Of a stretch of 64,000 bases of DNA, positions 11,601-18,571 are shown one piece after another. Under the pieces are notes generated by a model. That model had not been told where the DNA came from, made no database searches, and saw only the letters and a list, made by a program, of their open reading frames with translations. Location of the stretch: NCBI GenBank assembly GCA_965116435.1, contig OZ220686.1, positions 930,001 through 994,000 on the forward strand. Direction: 5' to 3'. A program made the translations under genes and the position numbers. The first letter of the stretch is position 1. Every line of letters starts with the position of its first letter. The stretch comes from VXPQ01 sp965116435 (lineage in GTDB: Bacteria > Bacteroidota > Rhodothermia > Rhodothermales > VXPQ01).

Positions 11601-13473
11601 CATCACGGCCTGTCCATGTGATTGTAAAATCGTCATCAGGTAGACCGTCCTTATGCAAACGGCACGCTATCTTTTGTGTAGTAGTACCCTCTCCTTCGGT
11701 CAGAGTGTACTGGGTTGGGTCGCACTCAAGCTCAACGTTGGGGTTTTGCCGGACCTTCACCGTAATCGTGCCTGAATCCACATAGTAGTAGTTGGATCCA
11801 TTATTATAGTATATACAGACCACGTAGGTATAGTACTCTATGAGTTTGTCTCCGGGCAAGTCCTCCGGAATATCGAACCAGAGGCCAAAATTTGGCCTCG
11901 TCACTTCAGGAGGACCCGGAGTTTTCCCAGCAGCTGGAGGACCATCGTATAGGTGTGCTCCTGAGCCGGAGGTCCAGGACATCGTCCAGCGAACATCCTC
12001 GCCGGGGGGGCGCCCGTGAGTGCAATCCAGTTCGAAATCGTCCCCGCCCGTCCATGTGTCATATTCCCACGTACATTGCAGCTCGCCGTTGCTCCTGAGC
12101 CGATATGCCAGCACCACCATGCGCGCGGACGCAAGGGTAGTAGTACCCTGCGACAACTTCACCTCGTATTCGAATCGGTTTCCTGCTCCTAAAATGATGG
12201 GCAAGTCGGTAGAGACAACCTCGAAGGTGGGCGTCAGGCCGTCCGTACCCGCCACAAGCCGCTCCAGACCGTCCGAAGGCGATATCGCCTTCCAGGAATA
12301 CGTCGCGTCCGCAGGCACGGCCGCGGGGTCGTCCACTCTGCATCCTGTTATTTCTTCTTTCACGTGGTGTTCCACCTGTATCCGATAAACATTATCGCCG
12401 CCGCCCTGGTCGCATGTAATATTAGGCGGCGGGTTGCTCGCGGACCGGGAAATGTCCGCCCCGAGGCTGGCCTCTTCCCCGGCCTTCACCGTCACGCTTA
12501 CCCGGCGGCGCGCCGTCCGCGGAACCCCCGACGAACTCGTCGTCAGGCTGGCTACGTAGTGGTACGTATTCCCCGCGCTCCCCAAAGGCGCCGTGAACAC
12601 CGGCTGCGGCGTATCCGTCGCGGCGAGCGGAGCCGTGCTTGATTCCCACAGCCCTTCCCATGCCCACAACGCAGGAGATCCCCCCCCCCTCTCATCCGAG
12701 GCGTCCATACGAAACGACAACGGGTCCGCCCCTTCGCAAGCCAGAACTACCGTATCCCCTTCCTCTACCTCCAGTTCCAAAGGACAATACACGCTGGGCT
12801 GGCTCGACCGCACGAACACCTCCACCTCCGCATGGGACGAGAGGCCTGTCGCCCGGGACGTCGCCGTCAAGCGGTACCGATACCGCTGCGCGCCCTCCTC
12901 CGCAAGAAAAGACTCCAGCGTGTCGTGCTGCGGAAACGACGGAGCCACCACCACAGGATTCGGGGCGTCCTCCGGGAGCAGGCGCGGATTCTCCAGATAA
13001 TCCCCCGCCGAGCGGCCTATGGGTTCCCAGAAATAGTCCAGGTGCTCTTCGCCCGCCGCGTCCGAGGCATGGCAATCGATGGCGCCCGTCTGCAATTCCT
13101 CCAGAAACACTGCCGAAGGGCACTCAAGGCGAGGCGGCGTACGCAACGCGGGGTCGAGAAACACGCCTGAGGCGCCGGATCCAACCACGCCGTTTCCGGC
13201 GCCGTCCACCCCGCCATGCCCGCCTGCATCCCCTATATCCCCTGCGCATTCCCCGGCGAACGCGCCGGAAGCCCGTACAGGATCGCACTCTTCATGCAAG
13301 GCGGGGGCCGCAGCCGGTTCTTCGGGGAAAACAGGCTTGGACGGGTACCCCTCGTCCGGAATGGCCTGACCGTGGGCGGGCGCAATGCAAAACAGCGCCG
13401 CAGAAATCAGTACGCCAACACACCAAACCGCATGGCGCGCGTACCCCGACCTGTAGGTAGAAAACCCTTGCAT
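5695..13473 (-). CDS. Giant secreted multi-module protein with pilin-like and PapD-like C-terminus
   Basis: About 2592 residues. The open frame extends to 13632, but the ATG at 13473 is preferred: it is preceded by AAAAGAGACC, lies outside the upstream TPR gene, and places the signal peptide (VLISAALFCIAPAHGQA) at the N-terminus. Residues to about 348 are the family N-terminal region (IPDEGYPSKPVFPEE). Four divergent modules and about thirteen regular PKD/Ig-like modules (VYEG...LxC...YEYLVTVSA) follow to about residue 2100. The last 490 residues hold a pilin/DUF4402-like stretch (GRYVGTIDVIFRT), a PapD-like stretch (SNPSLIPLEI, YPQSLVLQPGEQR) and a final beta domain. It is the last gene after the TPR and ExbD-like genes, 73 bp downstream, and may be cotranscribed with them; a possible own promoter (TTGATT at 13536-13531) lies in the gap. 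It is closest to 41503-49368. Function is inferred. Confidence 0.88.
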   Translation of the reverse strand: MQGFSTYRSGYARHAVWCVGVLISAALFCIAPAHGQAIPDEGYPSKPVFPEEPAAAPALHEECDPVRASGAFAGECAGDIGDAGGHGGVDGAGNGVVGSGASGVFLDPALRTPPRLECPSAVFLEELQTGAIDCHASDAAGEEHLDYFWEPIGRSAGDYLENPRLLPEDAPNPVVVAPSFPQHDTLESFLAEEGAQRYRYRLTATSRATGLSSHAEVEVFVRSSQPSVYCPLELEVEEGDTVVLACEGADPLSFRMDASDERGGGSPALWAWEGLWESSTAPLAATDTPQPVFTAPLGSAGNTYHYVASLTTSSSGVPRTARRRVSVTVKAGEEASLGADISRSASNPPPNITCDQGGGDNVYRIQVEHHVKEEITGCRVDDPAAVPADATYSWKAISPSDGLERLVAGTDGLTPTFEVVSTDLPIILGAGNRFEYEVKLSQGTTTLASARMVVLAYRLRSNGELQCTWEYDTWTGGDDFELDCTHGRPPGEDVRWTMSWTSGSGAHLYDGPPAAGKTPGPPEVTRPNFGLWFDIPEDLPGDKLIEYYTYVVCIYYNNGSNYYYVDSGTITVKVRQNPNVELECDPTQYTLTEGEGTTTQKIACRLHKDGLPDDDFTITWTGRDDSRHLDHLDNPNMIDPTFTMPSPVKAGSYVYKLEVSVPSNSRVEDMEEQIIVTVIEAEKPEVTIDCPGDPYTYTGGDFQKQLGDCRFSSNNFPSGPKAYTYVWTNMTSSGKSLLNGVCTTTGDTPQCQRPVFTAPNVSSDETYKYQVTYTVTHADVSASASKTITVHVKPRPALSLSCTDMRVYEGSGDIPLNCRGIGTPVFAEYRYTWSPDDGLLEEADPEVIFRTVYPPTFLTPDDVAVNTDYKYDITLKSVHYVRPPWSRTAPITVTVLNKPQIVVDCTSATYSAYEGSSVVLDCTATGAHDPSTYRYAWAAQNAASDLGRLSPQNALSPTFTAPASVTAEKTHEYLLTVSADNAVDGTFMVAVTERPKPPLMVDCVSHPYEVYEGSSDVLDCTVAGAPDPSTYAYAWTARSAGADVTLLGDAAALTPTFTAPASVTAPETHEYLLTVTADNALDGTFDADVKVLPKPPLAVDCPGTPYEVFEGEADFSLNCTVTGAPDPSTYAYAWTARSPGTGTDLNLLDNLGALTPTFLVPPDVAADRAHEYVLTVTADNALDVTANVMVTVRDRPLLAVDCTNPAPVYEGAASFALECTATGAPAGAAYTYAWTPRGDTPDVALLSAPDALTPTFLVPKAVARDETYEYLLTVSADNSVSGTAEVTVEVLNKPLLAVDCTNPDPVYEGEADFSLNCTASGAPAGAAYVYAWTARGDTPDVGRLSGSDVLSPTFDVPSSVAQTTRYEYALTVSAPNAESGSETVTVTVLNEGSLALVCTDPDPVYEGSADIALSCTASGAPGNNPTYEYTWTSRGAAEDADLLSRTDISSPTFAVPAAVDADRAYEYLVTASAANADAGTARVTVTVLNQPVIAVVCTDPDPVYEGSPDIALSCTASGAQGAQSAQGAQGAQGAEPVYAYAWTAQNPVAGVGLLSSLETDSPVFDVPEDVAQTTTYEYLVTASAANADAGTAEVRVTVLNKGALALACADPAPVYEGSPDITLNCTASGGPDGSVHDYAWTAQGSTPGTLLSATDMSAPTFFVPEEVPQTTRYEYLVTASAADAEDATAEVTVTVLNKGALALVCVNPDPVYEGAPDVALDCSASGGPGAPGAPAYEYVWTASGAAADAGLLSAADIASPTFFVPEEVPQTTRYEYLVTASAADAEDATAEVTVTVLDSGVLTLACANPAPVYEGSPDVALNCTTAGGPDGSVYEYAWSALPNASSATDTGLLSRADIASPTFAVPAEVDADETYAYLVTVSAENAEAATAEVTVTVLNKGALALACVNPAPVYEGSPDVALDCSATGAPAGSGYEYVWTALSNTSATPDTDLLSAMDIASPMFYVPIEVDQDERYEYLVTVSAENADPATAEVTVTVLNKGDLALVCVDPDPVYEGDEDITLFCAASGGPEGSVYEYVWSPLRSTSATLDTERLVAGIDGPTPTFDVPEAVDVDETYEYLVTVSAEHAEDATAEVLVTVLNSIPPVAFSTIPSGLGVWISASSLRFGVQSSGAQVYLDALTDRISTSVAGPYHVGRMTLAPEGDLAFDENAEVILSIEMASEVVLRHASADSTALTLSPNWSYTESCEQLSSQSIPGLYTEVRMSGSDCRLLLFGGDLDLTDAPSGRYVGTIDVIFRTVSGEETHLVPVSVEVIPAPRVIAIGPGGVRFDTSRELPAGLTPEQTVRIYPDVAYLTEEAPSGVFELSNPSLIPLEIAVSSRFGYVEATEDGREAVVEDPSSSRLGDLSGLVEMYPQSLVLQPGEQRVVRYGVREDSLEALKATGEAGYAAFFEISSAPRQYIRSDWLPEASTGENMARVTMRVPGAYAPEASPSLRAELLSVSAGASPPSATFLLETEGAPFLGEVAAYDEDGRELGRSRTLVYTRSRVRLPLAWLPEGEAIFLRFAPFSAPSSATSSAPSSSLSGSGHTSEPVRVPWDAPRGIGAVPDRDTSPASSALPTSREGPILADQP
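8873..8917 (-). repeat. 9-bp tandem repeat encoding Gly/Ser-Ala-Gln triplets
   Basis: Five consecutive 9-bp units (GCTCCCTGA-like on the plus strand) encode a GAQ/SAQ run inside one PKD-like module of the surrounding giant protein. They sit in the loop just after the second cysteine strand. The equivalent loop of other modules is shorter or carries Gly-Pro-rich inserts, so this loop tolerates length change. Confidence 0.75.
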
Positions 13474-13546
13474 GGTCTCTTTTAATATGTGATACAACAA
13501 CTTCAGAATACCCTGATTACGTCTGAAAAAAATCAACGCATCCTTT

Positions 13547-15115
13547 TTACCCATCCGAAGCAGCATCGGGCGCCGCATTGCGCAACACCCTGTAGCGCTC
13601 CAGCAGCGCCCGCGCCTTGTCCCGCTCTCCAATGCGCCGATACAGATTGCCCATCAGCGTGAGGTAGGCCAGCTGATCCTCCCGCTCCATCTCGTCGAAC
13701 ACGGCCTCTACCCGGGGTTCAAGCGACAGCGCCTGCTCCGGGTTGTAGCGCGCAAGCTGCAAGGCCTCGACAAACGCCCTGCCGGTATACTGGCTGCGCA
13801 CTTCCGTGACCTGCATCAGATAGGTAAACGCAAGGACGGAGGACCCGTCCCTGCGGTGTTCCTGGGCGCGCGTAAAGAGCACCGTGGCGTACGTCTGCCG
13901 AATATCTTCCAGAAATTCGGGATACGGCGTTTTGGGCCCGGTCGTACTGTCCGCGACCATGCCCCAAAGCGTCTGCAACGTGTCCAGGGCGGCTTCCTGC
14001 CCGTCGTGCTCCCAATTCAGCAAGGCATGGTTGTAGCTGGCTTCGAGGCGCGAGGAGGTTTGCGTAAGGCGGGGAATCAGCCAGACCAGGCCCTCCCGGG
14101 CGGCAATCGGATCGTCGGAAAACATGGCCTGCAGGCTGTCGTAGACCAACCGGTTTTCGAAATGATGATGATCCCAGAGCACCCAGTCCATTTCCCGGCG
14201 GGAAAATTCTTCCTGCTCGGTCGTGGTGACATACTGCTGCGCCTCGGACAGTGCGCGGCGCACCCCCTCTCCGTCCCGGTTTTCGACGAAGGCGCGGTAC
14301 GAACGGACATAATAGGTAAAGAGCGTCAGGCTGTCCGGCGCCGGGCGTTCCGCCTCCGGCACAAACGCAAGGAGCGCATCGTCCAGCACGGCTTCCGACG
14401 CCTGTAGCCAGGTAAGCGCCGCGCCGGAAAACTGGTTCAGATTCTCCAGAACCACCGCTGTTTCCGCCCACAGGGTATGGTCGTCGGCGCGGAGCGCCAG
14501 CAACCCGCGCAACAATTCGAGCACCTCTTCCCAGACCCCTTCCTCCCTGAGCCATTGCGCCCGGACGCTGTACACCTGGGCCAACTGGTGCCGGGCTTCT
14601 TCGTGGAGCGGGTTGAGGGCCAGCGCGTTTTCGAAAAACCCCTGGGACTCGGCGAGCAGCGTGCGCACAAGCAGGCTGTCCTCTTCCGCCTGGGCCTGCG
14701 CGGCGCGTATGAGCCGGCGGCGGGCTTCCGTATGGGCCTCCTCGAACGCCGTCGTATCGACCGCAGCCATGGAATCCCCCGGCGCATCCAGCGACTCCAG
14801 CGGGGGATCTCCGTTCAGCACGCGCAGGGTGCTGTCCAGGCGCTCGAACAAGGCGCGTCCCGTCAGAAAATCCTCTTCTGCCTGGATTTCCGACGAAGCG
14901 GACACGAACGTGCCGTGGAACGAATTCAGCACGTCCGCAATAACGAGGCTATCCACTCCGGGTAGCGGCGGCGAAACAGGAGCTTCGGGAACCGGCTCGC
15001 TTTCGGTAACGACTGGCGCGGAAGAACCGCACCCCCAGAGCAAGACGAGGCACAATGTGCTCGTTGCCAGAAATAATGCCGATCGGTACATACGCATACG
15101 GGGGACTCGGTACAT
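13547..15115 (-). CDS. TPR-type outer-envelope lipoprotein
   Basis: 522 residues. The N-terminus has a hydrophobic signal ending in a lipobox (LLWGC, lipidated Cys at residue 29), so the mature protein is expected to be a lipoprotein. ATG codons at residues 7 and 9 are alternative starts. The remainder is mostly alpha-helical with TPR-like helical pairs (ALALNPLHEEARHQLAQVY is typical, near residue 165) and ends in another such pair (LMGNLYRRIGERDKARALL). It lies 15 bp after the ExbD-like gene and 73 bp before a giant surface-protein gene, in the same direction. A scaffold role in an envelope complex with the ExbD-like proteins is plausible from context; no enzymatic motif is visible. Confidence 0.75.
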   Translation of the reverse strand: MYRVPRMRMYRSALFLATSTLCLVLLWGCGSSAPVVTESEPVPEAPVSPPLPGVDSLVIADVLNSFHGTFVSASSEIQAEEDFLTGRALFERLDSTLRVLNGDPPLESLDAPGDSMAAVDTTAFEEAHTEARRRLIRAAQAQAEEDSLLVRTLLAESQGFFENALALNPLHEEARHQLAQVYSVRAQWLREEGVWEEVLELLRGLLALRADDHTLWAETAVVLENLNQFSGAALTWLQASEAVLDDALLAFVPEAERPAPDSLTLFTYYVRSYRAFVENRDGEGVRRALSEAQQYVTTTEQEEFSRREMDWVLWDHHHFENRLVYDSLQAMFSDDPIAAREGLVWLIPRLTQTSSRLEASYNHALLNWEHDGQEAALDTLQTLWGMVADSTTGPKTPYPEFLEDIRQTYATVLFTRAQEHRRDGSSVLAFTYLMQVTEVRSQYTGRAFVEALQLARYNPEQALSLEPRVEAVFDEMEREDQLAYLTLMGNLYRRIGERDKARALLERYRVLRNAAPDAASDG

Positions 15116-15130
15116 ACATATACAGGGGAA

Positions 15131-15502
15131 TCAGGAGGGCGGGCCTTCCACCAAAACGAGAAAAACGGCTTGTCTTTCGGCCTGCTGAACAATATTGTTC
15201 GCCGTAAGAAGCAACCGGGCAGGCGCATTCTGGTCGGCCGTGAACTCAACCATGCGGTCCGGATGGCTGGACACCATCAGGGTATACAAGTCGTTGGGGT
15301 CGAGCTGGGCGGGAGTTCCTCCCCCCTCGACGGTCATAAATATTCCGTTCTCCGATATGGCCACCTGAAGCGGCTGGAGCATGGGCGCGCCGGGTTCGGC
15401 CTCCTGGCTCAGGGGCGGCTCGACGTCGAACGTGGATATGGTGCTGATCGCTACGAGCGTAGCCAGCAAAATGAGCACGATATCCACCAGAGAATCATCC
15501 AT
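15131..15502 (-). CDS. ExbD/TolR-like small membrane protein
   Basis: 123 residues. One N-terminal membrane segment (residues about 6-24, LVDIVLILLATLVAISTIS) with an acidic residue at its start is followed by a periplasmic domain of about 90 residues. The domain resembles ExbD/TolR: a strand with ISENG, a central LDPNDLYTLM helix, then FTADQNAP, and a last strand FLVLVEG. Members of that family form the proton-driven stator partner of ExbB/TolQ. The gene starts 6 bp after the upstream gene stops, so the two are likely coupled. Similarity is by pattern only; no ExbB/TolQ gene is in the window. Confidence 0.6.
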   Translation of the reverse strand: MDDSLVDIVLILLATLVAISTISTFDVEPPLSQEAEPGAPMLQPLQVAISENGIFMTVEGGGTPAQLDPNDLYTLMVSSHPDRMVEFTADQNAPARLLLTANNIVQQAERQAVFLVLVEGPPS

Positions 15503-15508
15503 TTTCGG

Positions 15509-16627
15509 TTACATGTTTTGTTTTTCCTGTTGCCACCAGGTCAGGAAAAGTTTGAAAAAATCTCTCGCTTCCGGGCCTGTGGGCGAAAAGTCCTCGCTTT
15601 CGACGAAATCGACCCGCTCCATGCCATCCCTGCCGACGACCCCCTTCTGGAAATACTGGGCGCGCTGCTGAAATCCGGGGTCTACGAAGTAGTAGATGGC
15701 GCCTTGCCGGATCATGGCGATCCGAATTTCCCGGTTGGAGGGCCTGTACATGAGCTGTATCTCGGACGGCGTGGCCGAGATGGAGGTCTGGGTCCGGGCG
15801 CTGATGGCCGGCGGGGCGAAATGGAAAAGCGATCGGATACCGGGATCCAGTTCGGCCTGATTCGCCTGAATCCATAGCAACAGGGAATCCGATGGAATGG
15901 AGACCTCCCCTTCGCCGATAAACAGGTTGTCCTGCCGGGATTCAGAGCCGGAGGATTCCAGCGTCGCCGTGCCTGCCCGGGTGGCCCGGATCGTTTGCCG
16001 CCCGGACCCGTCGGACCAGGCCAGATCGTCCGGATTCCCCACATAGCGCCGGGAACGGTCCGAATCGTCCAGGGAGGCGAAAGACTGCCCGATAAGATTG
16101 TCCGACAGAGACCGCGAAGAACGGGACGGATCCCCCGAGTCGTTCAGCAGATTCTGCGTCAGGTCTATATCGGAATTGAACACGGGGCGATCGGAGGACG
16201 ATTCCGAAAAGAGGTCCATATCCTGATCCGACAGCGAGACGATCTCCCGGTCCTGCAGCGTCACGACGTCGTCGAGCGATACCTCGGAAAAGGAAAACTC
16301 CTCGAACGCATCGGCGATCAACGCCTCGACGTCTTCCTCCAGCATTTCTTCGGGGGGCGCTTCCGGTTCGAGCAATTCGGTAATCTCTTCGATCTCCTCG
16401 ATGGGGTCTGTTTCTTCCTCGAGGGGGTCCTCTATTTCTATTTCTTCGACGGTCGGCAATTCCACGCTCGCCAAAATGAGGCGTTCTATTCTCGTTTCGG
16501 CGAATTCCTGTCCGGGCGTGGGGATCAAGGTGAACGCCACGCTAAAAATTCCAGACATGCCCAGAAACAACAGCCACGAAATGCGGCGGTTTTTCAGCTC
16601 CTCCTGTTTGGCGAAGGACAATGCCAT
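15509..16627 (-). CDS. Single-pass periplasmic protein with TonB/TolA-like N-terminus
   Basis: 372 residues. A short cytoplasmic stretch is followed by one membrane segment (residues about 17-36, WLLFLGMSGIFSVAFTLIP), then a long acidic Glu/Pro/Ile-rich region (residues 50-110, repeats of EEIE and EPEAPPEE). This layout resembles TonB/TolA periplasm-spanning arms, although the arm is acidic rather than Lys-Pro rich. The C-terminal 110 residues form a small mixed domain (IQLMYRPSNREIRIAMI) ending in WWQQEKQNM; I cannot match it confidently to the TonB C-terminal fold. It sits between two ExbD-like genes, 33 bp after one and 6 bp before the other, which suggests one membrane complex. Confidence 0.6.
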   Translation of the reverse strand: MALSFAKQEELKNRRISWLLFLGMSGIFSVAFTLIPTPGQEFAETRIERLILASVELPTVEEIEIEDPLEEETDPIEEIEEITELLEPEAPPEEMLEEDVEALIADAFEEFSFSEVSLDDVVTLQDREIVSLSDQDMDLFSESSSDRPVFNSDIDLTQNLLNDSGDPSRSSRSLSDNLIGQSFASLDDSDRSRRYVGNPDDLAWSDGSGRQTIRATRAGTATLESSGSESRQDNLFIGEGEVSIPSDSLLLWIQANQAELDPGIRSLFHFAPPAISARTQTSISATPSEIQLMYRPSNREIRIAMIRQGAIYYFVDPGFQQRAQYFQKGVVGRDGMERVDFVESEDFSPTGPEARDFFKLFLTWWQQEKQNM

Positions 16628-16660
16628 GACGCTGGTGAAGTTGTGATGACTAAAGTACTG

Positions 16661-17044
16661 CTAACTACTGACGGTGCATTGCCAACTTCGTCGGGTGCAA
16701 AGATCAAGCATGGACACCATTTGCTGAACGGTAGCCCGGCCTTGCGGGGCAAGCACAAACGAGACTTTGGTGTCCATCCTCGAGGCCTGCTCCATGCAGG
16801 TGGCCAGCTCTACGAGCGTGATGGGCACGCAGCCTTCTTCCCTGTCCGGCAACCGCAACACCATAAATTGCATGCGGTCGTTAAACTGCACCTCATAAGC
16901 AAGCGTAGGGGCGGCGGCCTCCTCCGATTCGCTCGGCAACAACACCTCCGCCTGGGGATCCGTCTCCGTCAACATCAAAAACCCGACCAGGAGTATGAAC
17001 CCGAGGTCGATGAAAAGCAGCATGTCGGGGCGATCGTTTTCCAT
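16661..17044 (-). CDS. ExbD/TolR-like small membrane protein (second copy)
   Basis: 127 residues. One membrane segment (residues about 8-26) contains the Asp and small residues typical of the ExbD/TolR transmembrane helix (LLFIDLGFILLVGFLML). A periplasmic domain follows, with two cysteines near the C-terminus (LDLC, WQC) and one in EEGC. The preceding gene stops 27 bp upstream and the TonB-like gene begins 33 bp downstream. It differs in sequence from the ExbD-like protein at 15131-15502, so the operon encodes two distinct ExbD-type subunits. Confidence 0.6.
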   Translation of the reverse strand: MENDRPDMLLFIDLGFILLVGFLMLTETDPQAEVLLPSESEEAAAPTLAYEVQFNDRMQFMVLRLPDREEGCVPITLVELATCMEQASRMDTKVSFVLAPQGRATVQQMVSMLDLCTRRSWQCTVSS

Positions 17045-17071
17045 GGCGTACGTAATGTAATGGACAGGAGC

Positions 17072-17923
17072 TTACGGACAAGTGCGAGAAACCGCGCTTC
17101 CGGCGCTGGTCAAGTTTTCGACGATGACGCACCCTTCGCTGTCGATGTGCGAAAGAATCTCCGGTTGTTTATGCAACATGATCACGAGCTCCTCTCCCGT
17201 CTGCAGGCCGGGATGGATGCACTGGGTGGCCTCGGGCTTGAATGTCCAGAGCTCCTCGTTGAAGTTCCAGAACGTAATATGGACGTCCTCGCCTCGCTGA
17301 ACCAGGTGGACTTCCATGGGCCCCTCGGGGTAGTAATGCAGAAGAGAGCCCAGCATAGCCCCGGCCAGGGCCTTTTTGGGATCTCCCTCTCCTTCTGCTT
17401 CGCTGGCCAGAAGGACGGTTCTGTCGCGCACGGTATTGATTCGATAGTCCGTTTCGAGGTTCAACGAAACCAGCGTGTTGAGCATGGCCTCGGGAAGGTA
17501 CGGACTAAGCGTAAAATGTTCCCTGCCGGGGTACAGGACAAGGATGTCGTTCGAGCCGAATCCGTCCTCCGTAATATCCATGAAGACCGCATGGGTATAC
17601 TCGGGATCGTTCGGAAAGATGATCTGATCCTCCAGAAAACGGTTTATGAATTCGAGGTCGTACACCTCGGCGACCGGGACGACGCGCTGGTTCGCCCGGG
17701 CTTCCTGCGCCTGCGCGGTGCGAGCGGGCAGAAAGAGCAGGATCAAGCACGCAAGGAGGGGGGCCGCAATACGGGCGAACTTCAGGGAACGAGCCGATGC
17801 GGCGAAACGCCCGGAAGCGTTGCCGTTGCCGGCGTCATCGGTGCGACCTGTCGGGGGTGCGGTCGCACGGTTGCGCCGGACGGATACGTCGCGAGCGCGC
17901 CGTTTGTCCATGGAGCAAAACAT
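17072..17923 (-). CDS. Secreted or membrane-anchored protein of unknown function, first gene of the ExbD-like operon
   Basis: 283 residues; an in-frame ATG at 17911 is an alternative start. A long basic N-terminus (about 48 residues) precedes a hydrophobic segment (APLLACLILLFLPARTAQAQ), so the protein is either exported after cleavage near AQAQ or held by a signal anchor. The mature part starts with a VAEVYDLEFINRFLEDQI stretch and has no motif I recognise. It is the first gene downstream of a good promoter at 18074-18103, followed at 27 bp by an ExbD-like gene, so it probably belongs to the same envelope complex. Confidence 0.55.
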   Translation of the reverse strand: MFCSMDKRRARDVSVRRNRATAPPTGRTDDAGNGNASGRFAASARSLKFARIAAPLLACLILLFLPARTAQAQEARANQRVVPVAEVYDLEFINRFLEDQIIFPNDPEYTHAVFMDITEDGFGSNDILVLYPGREHFTLSPYLPEAMLNTLVSLNLETDYRINTVRDRTVLLASEAEGEGDPKKALAGAMLGSLLHYYPEGPMEVHLVQRGEDVHITFWNFNEELWTFKPEATQCIHPGLQTGEELVIMLHKQPEILSHIDSEGCVIVENLTSAGSAVSRTCP

Positions 17924-18073
17924 TGCATTGCGGGGGATGGTTCGTAAGGTCCGGGAGTCGGCGGTTCTCTATGCGTTTGTTGCCGGTGCGTTTTTCGCGT
18001 GCGGCGGCGCGTAGCGCCGCGGTGCGCCCGAAGACCTATGGCTTCGGAGATCGCGTGCGCGAACCGTCAGCCT

Positions 18074-18103
18074 ATAATATACCGCCAGAATCGCGTTTGT
18101 CAA
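18074..18103 (-). promoter_or_regulatory. Sigma70-type promoter of the envelope operon
   Basis: On the minus strand a perfect TTGACA (18103-18098) is followed 16 bp later by TATATT (18081-18076), or 18 bp later by TATTAT. Transcription would begin near 18067 and leave a leader of about 145-155 bases before the gene starting at 17923. The 17924-18218 intergenic stretch shows nothing else that I can support. Confidence 0.6.
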
Positions 18104-18218
18104 ACTGTGAAATGAGAACATTTTGCAAGTATATGGGGAATATGGCGGGAATACGAGGTGATATCGTGGGTGAAACGGCCTTTTTTGTGGCAAAAAGGTG
18201 GGTATAATCTTATTTTTG

Positions 18219-18263
18219 CCTTAATAATTTAATCCCGTGATATTTGGGGTTAAATAATTAAAG
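18219..18263. repeat. 45-bp palindromic element, copy 1
   Basis: Two 14-bp A/T-rich arms (CCTTAATAATTTAA and TTAAATAATTAAAG) flank a 17-bp GC-richer spacer ending in GGGG. It lies 9 bp past the stop of the giant-gene relic at 18273. It has the same 14-17-14 layout as the copies at 18527, 26766, 34396, 41394 and 49581. Confidence 0.85.
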
Positions 18264-18272
18264 TTTTGCTAT

Positions 18273-18476
18273 TCAGGGTTTTTTGGCCAGGGCGGGGCTT
18301 TCTGGCGATTGATCGGGGGCAGGGGTGGGGCCTTGCAGCGTTTGGTCGGGGGTCGGGGTGGGGCCTTGCAGCGTTTGATCGGAGGCCGGGGCGGCGGTCT
18401 CGGGGAATGCAGGCGACGTAGCGCTGCTCGGGGCCCGCCGATCCCAGAGAACCGACACCGGTTCGGAAATGCGGAG
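18273..18476 (-). pseudogene. Relic of the C-terminus of a further giant surface-protein gene
   Basis: In the minus-strand frame ending with TGA at 18273 the sequence reads RISEPVSVLWD, matching RISEPVSVPWDAP near the end of the neighbouring giant protein. A Pro/Ala-rich tail follows, with a repeated DQTLQGPTP unit and a terminal ALAKKP; the intact paralogues end in ADKP, AGKP or ADQP. Upstream of 18476 the similarity switches abruptly to intergenic sequence also seen at 26673-26722, so no 5' part remains. A palindromic element follows, as it does after intact genes. It is most likely the footprint of a deletion between neighbouring paralogues. Confidence 0.65.
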
Positions 18477-18526
18477 CCCTACGCTGCGCTGTTTTCCTCT
18501 GGAAAAGACGCCCGAATGAATGAATC

Positions 18527-18571
18527 CCTTAATTATTTAGGTGCGGGTTTTTGGCGCCTTACTTTTTAAGG
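18527..18571. repeat. 45-bp palindromic element, copy 2, containing a stop codon
   Basis: The arms are CCTTAATTATTTAG and CTTACTTTTTAAGG with a 17-bp spacer (GTGCGGGTTTTTGGCGC). This copy and the one at 26766 are inverted relative to the copies at 41394 and 49581. The right arm supplies the last codons and the TAA stop of the giant gene at 18559-26472, whose protein ends NLKK. Confidence 0.85.

Noticed and set aside
8566..11643. Very long Arg-rich open frame on the plus strand, antisense to a giant gene (similar ones at 1356-3335, 22000-24285 and 34441-38157).
   Set aside because: It mirrors the repeat period of the minus-strand modules, has an improbable Arg/His composition, and arises from GC-rich codon use opposite a real gene.
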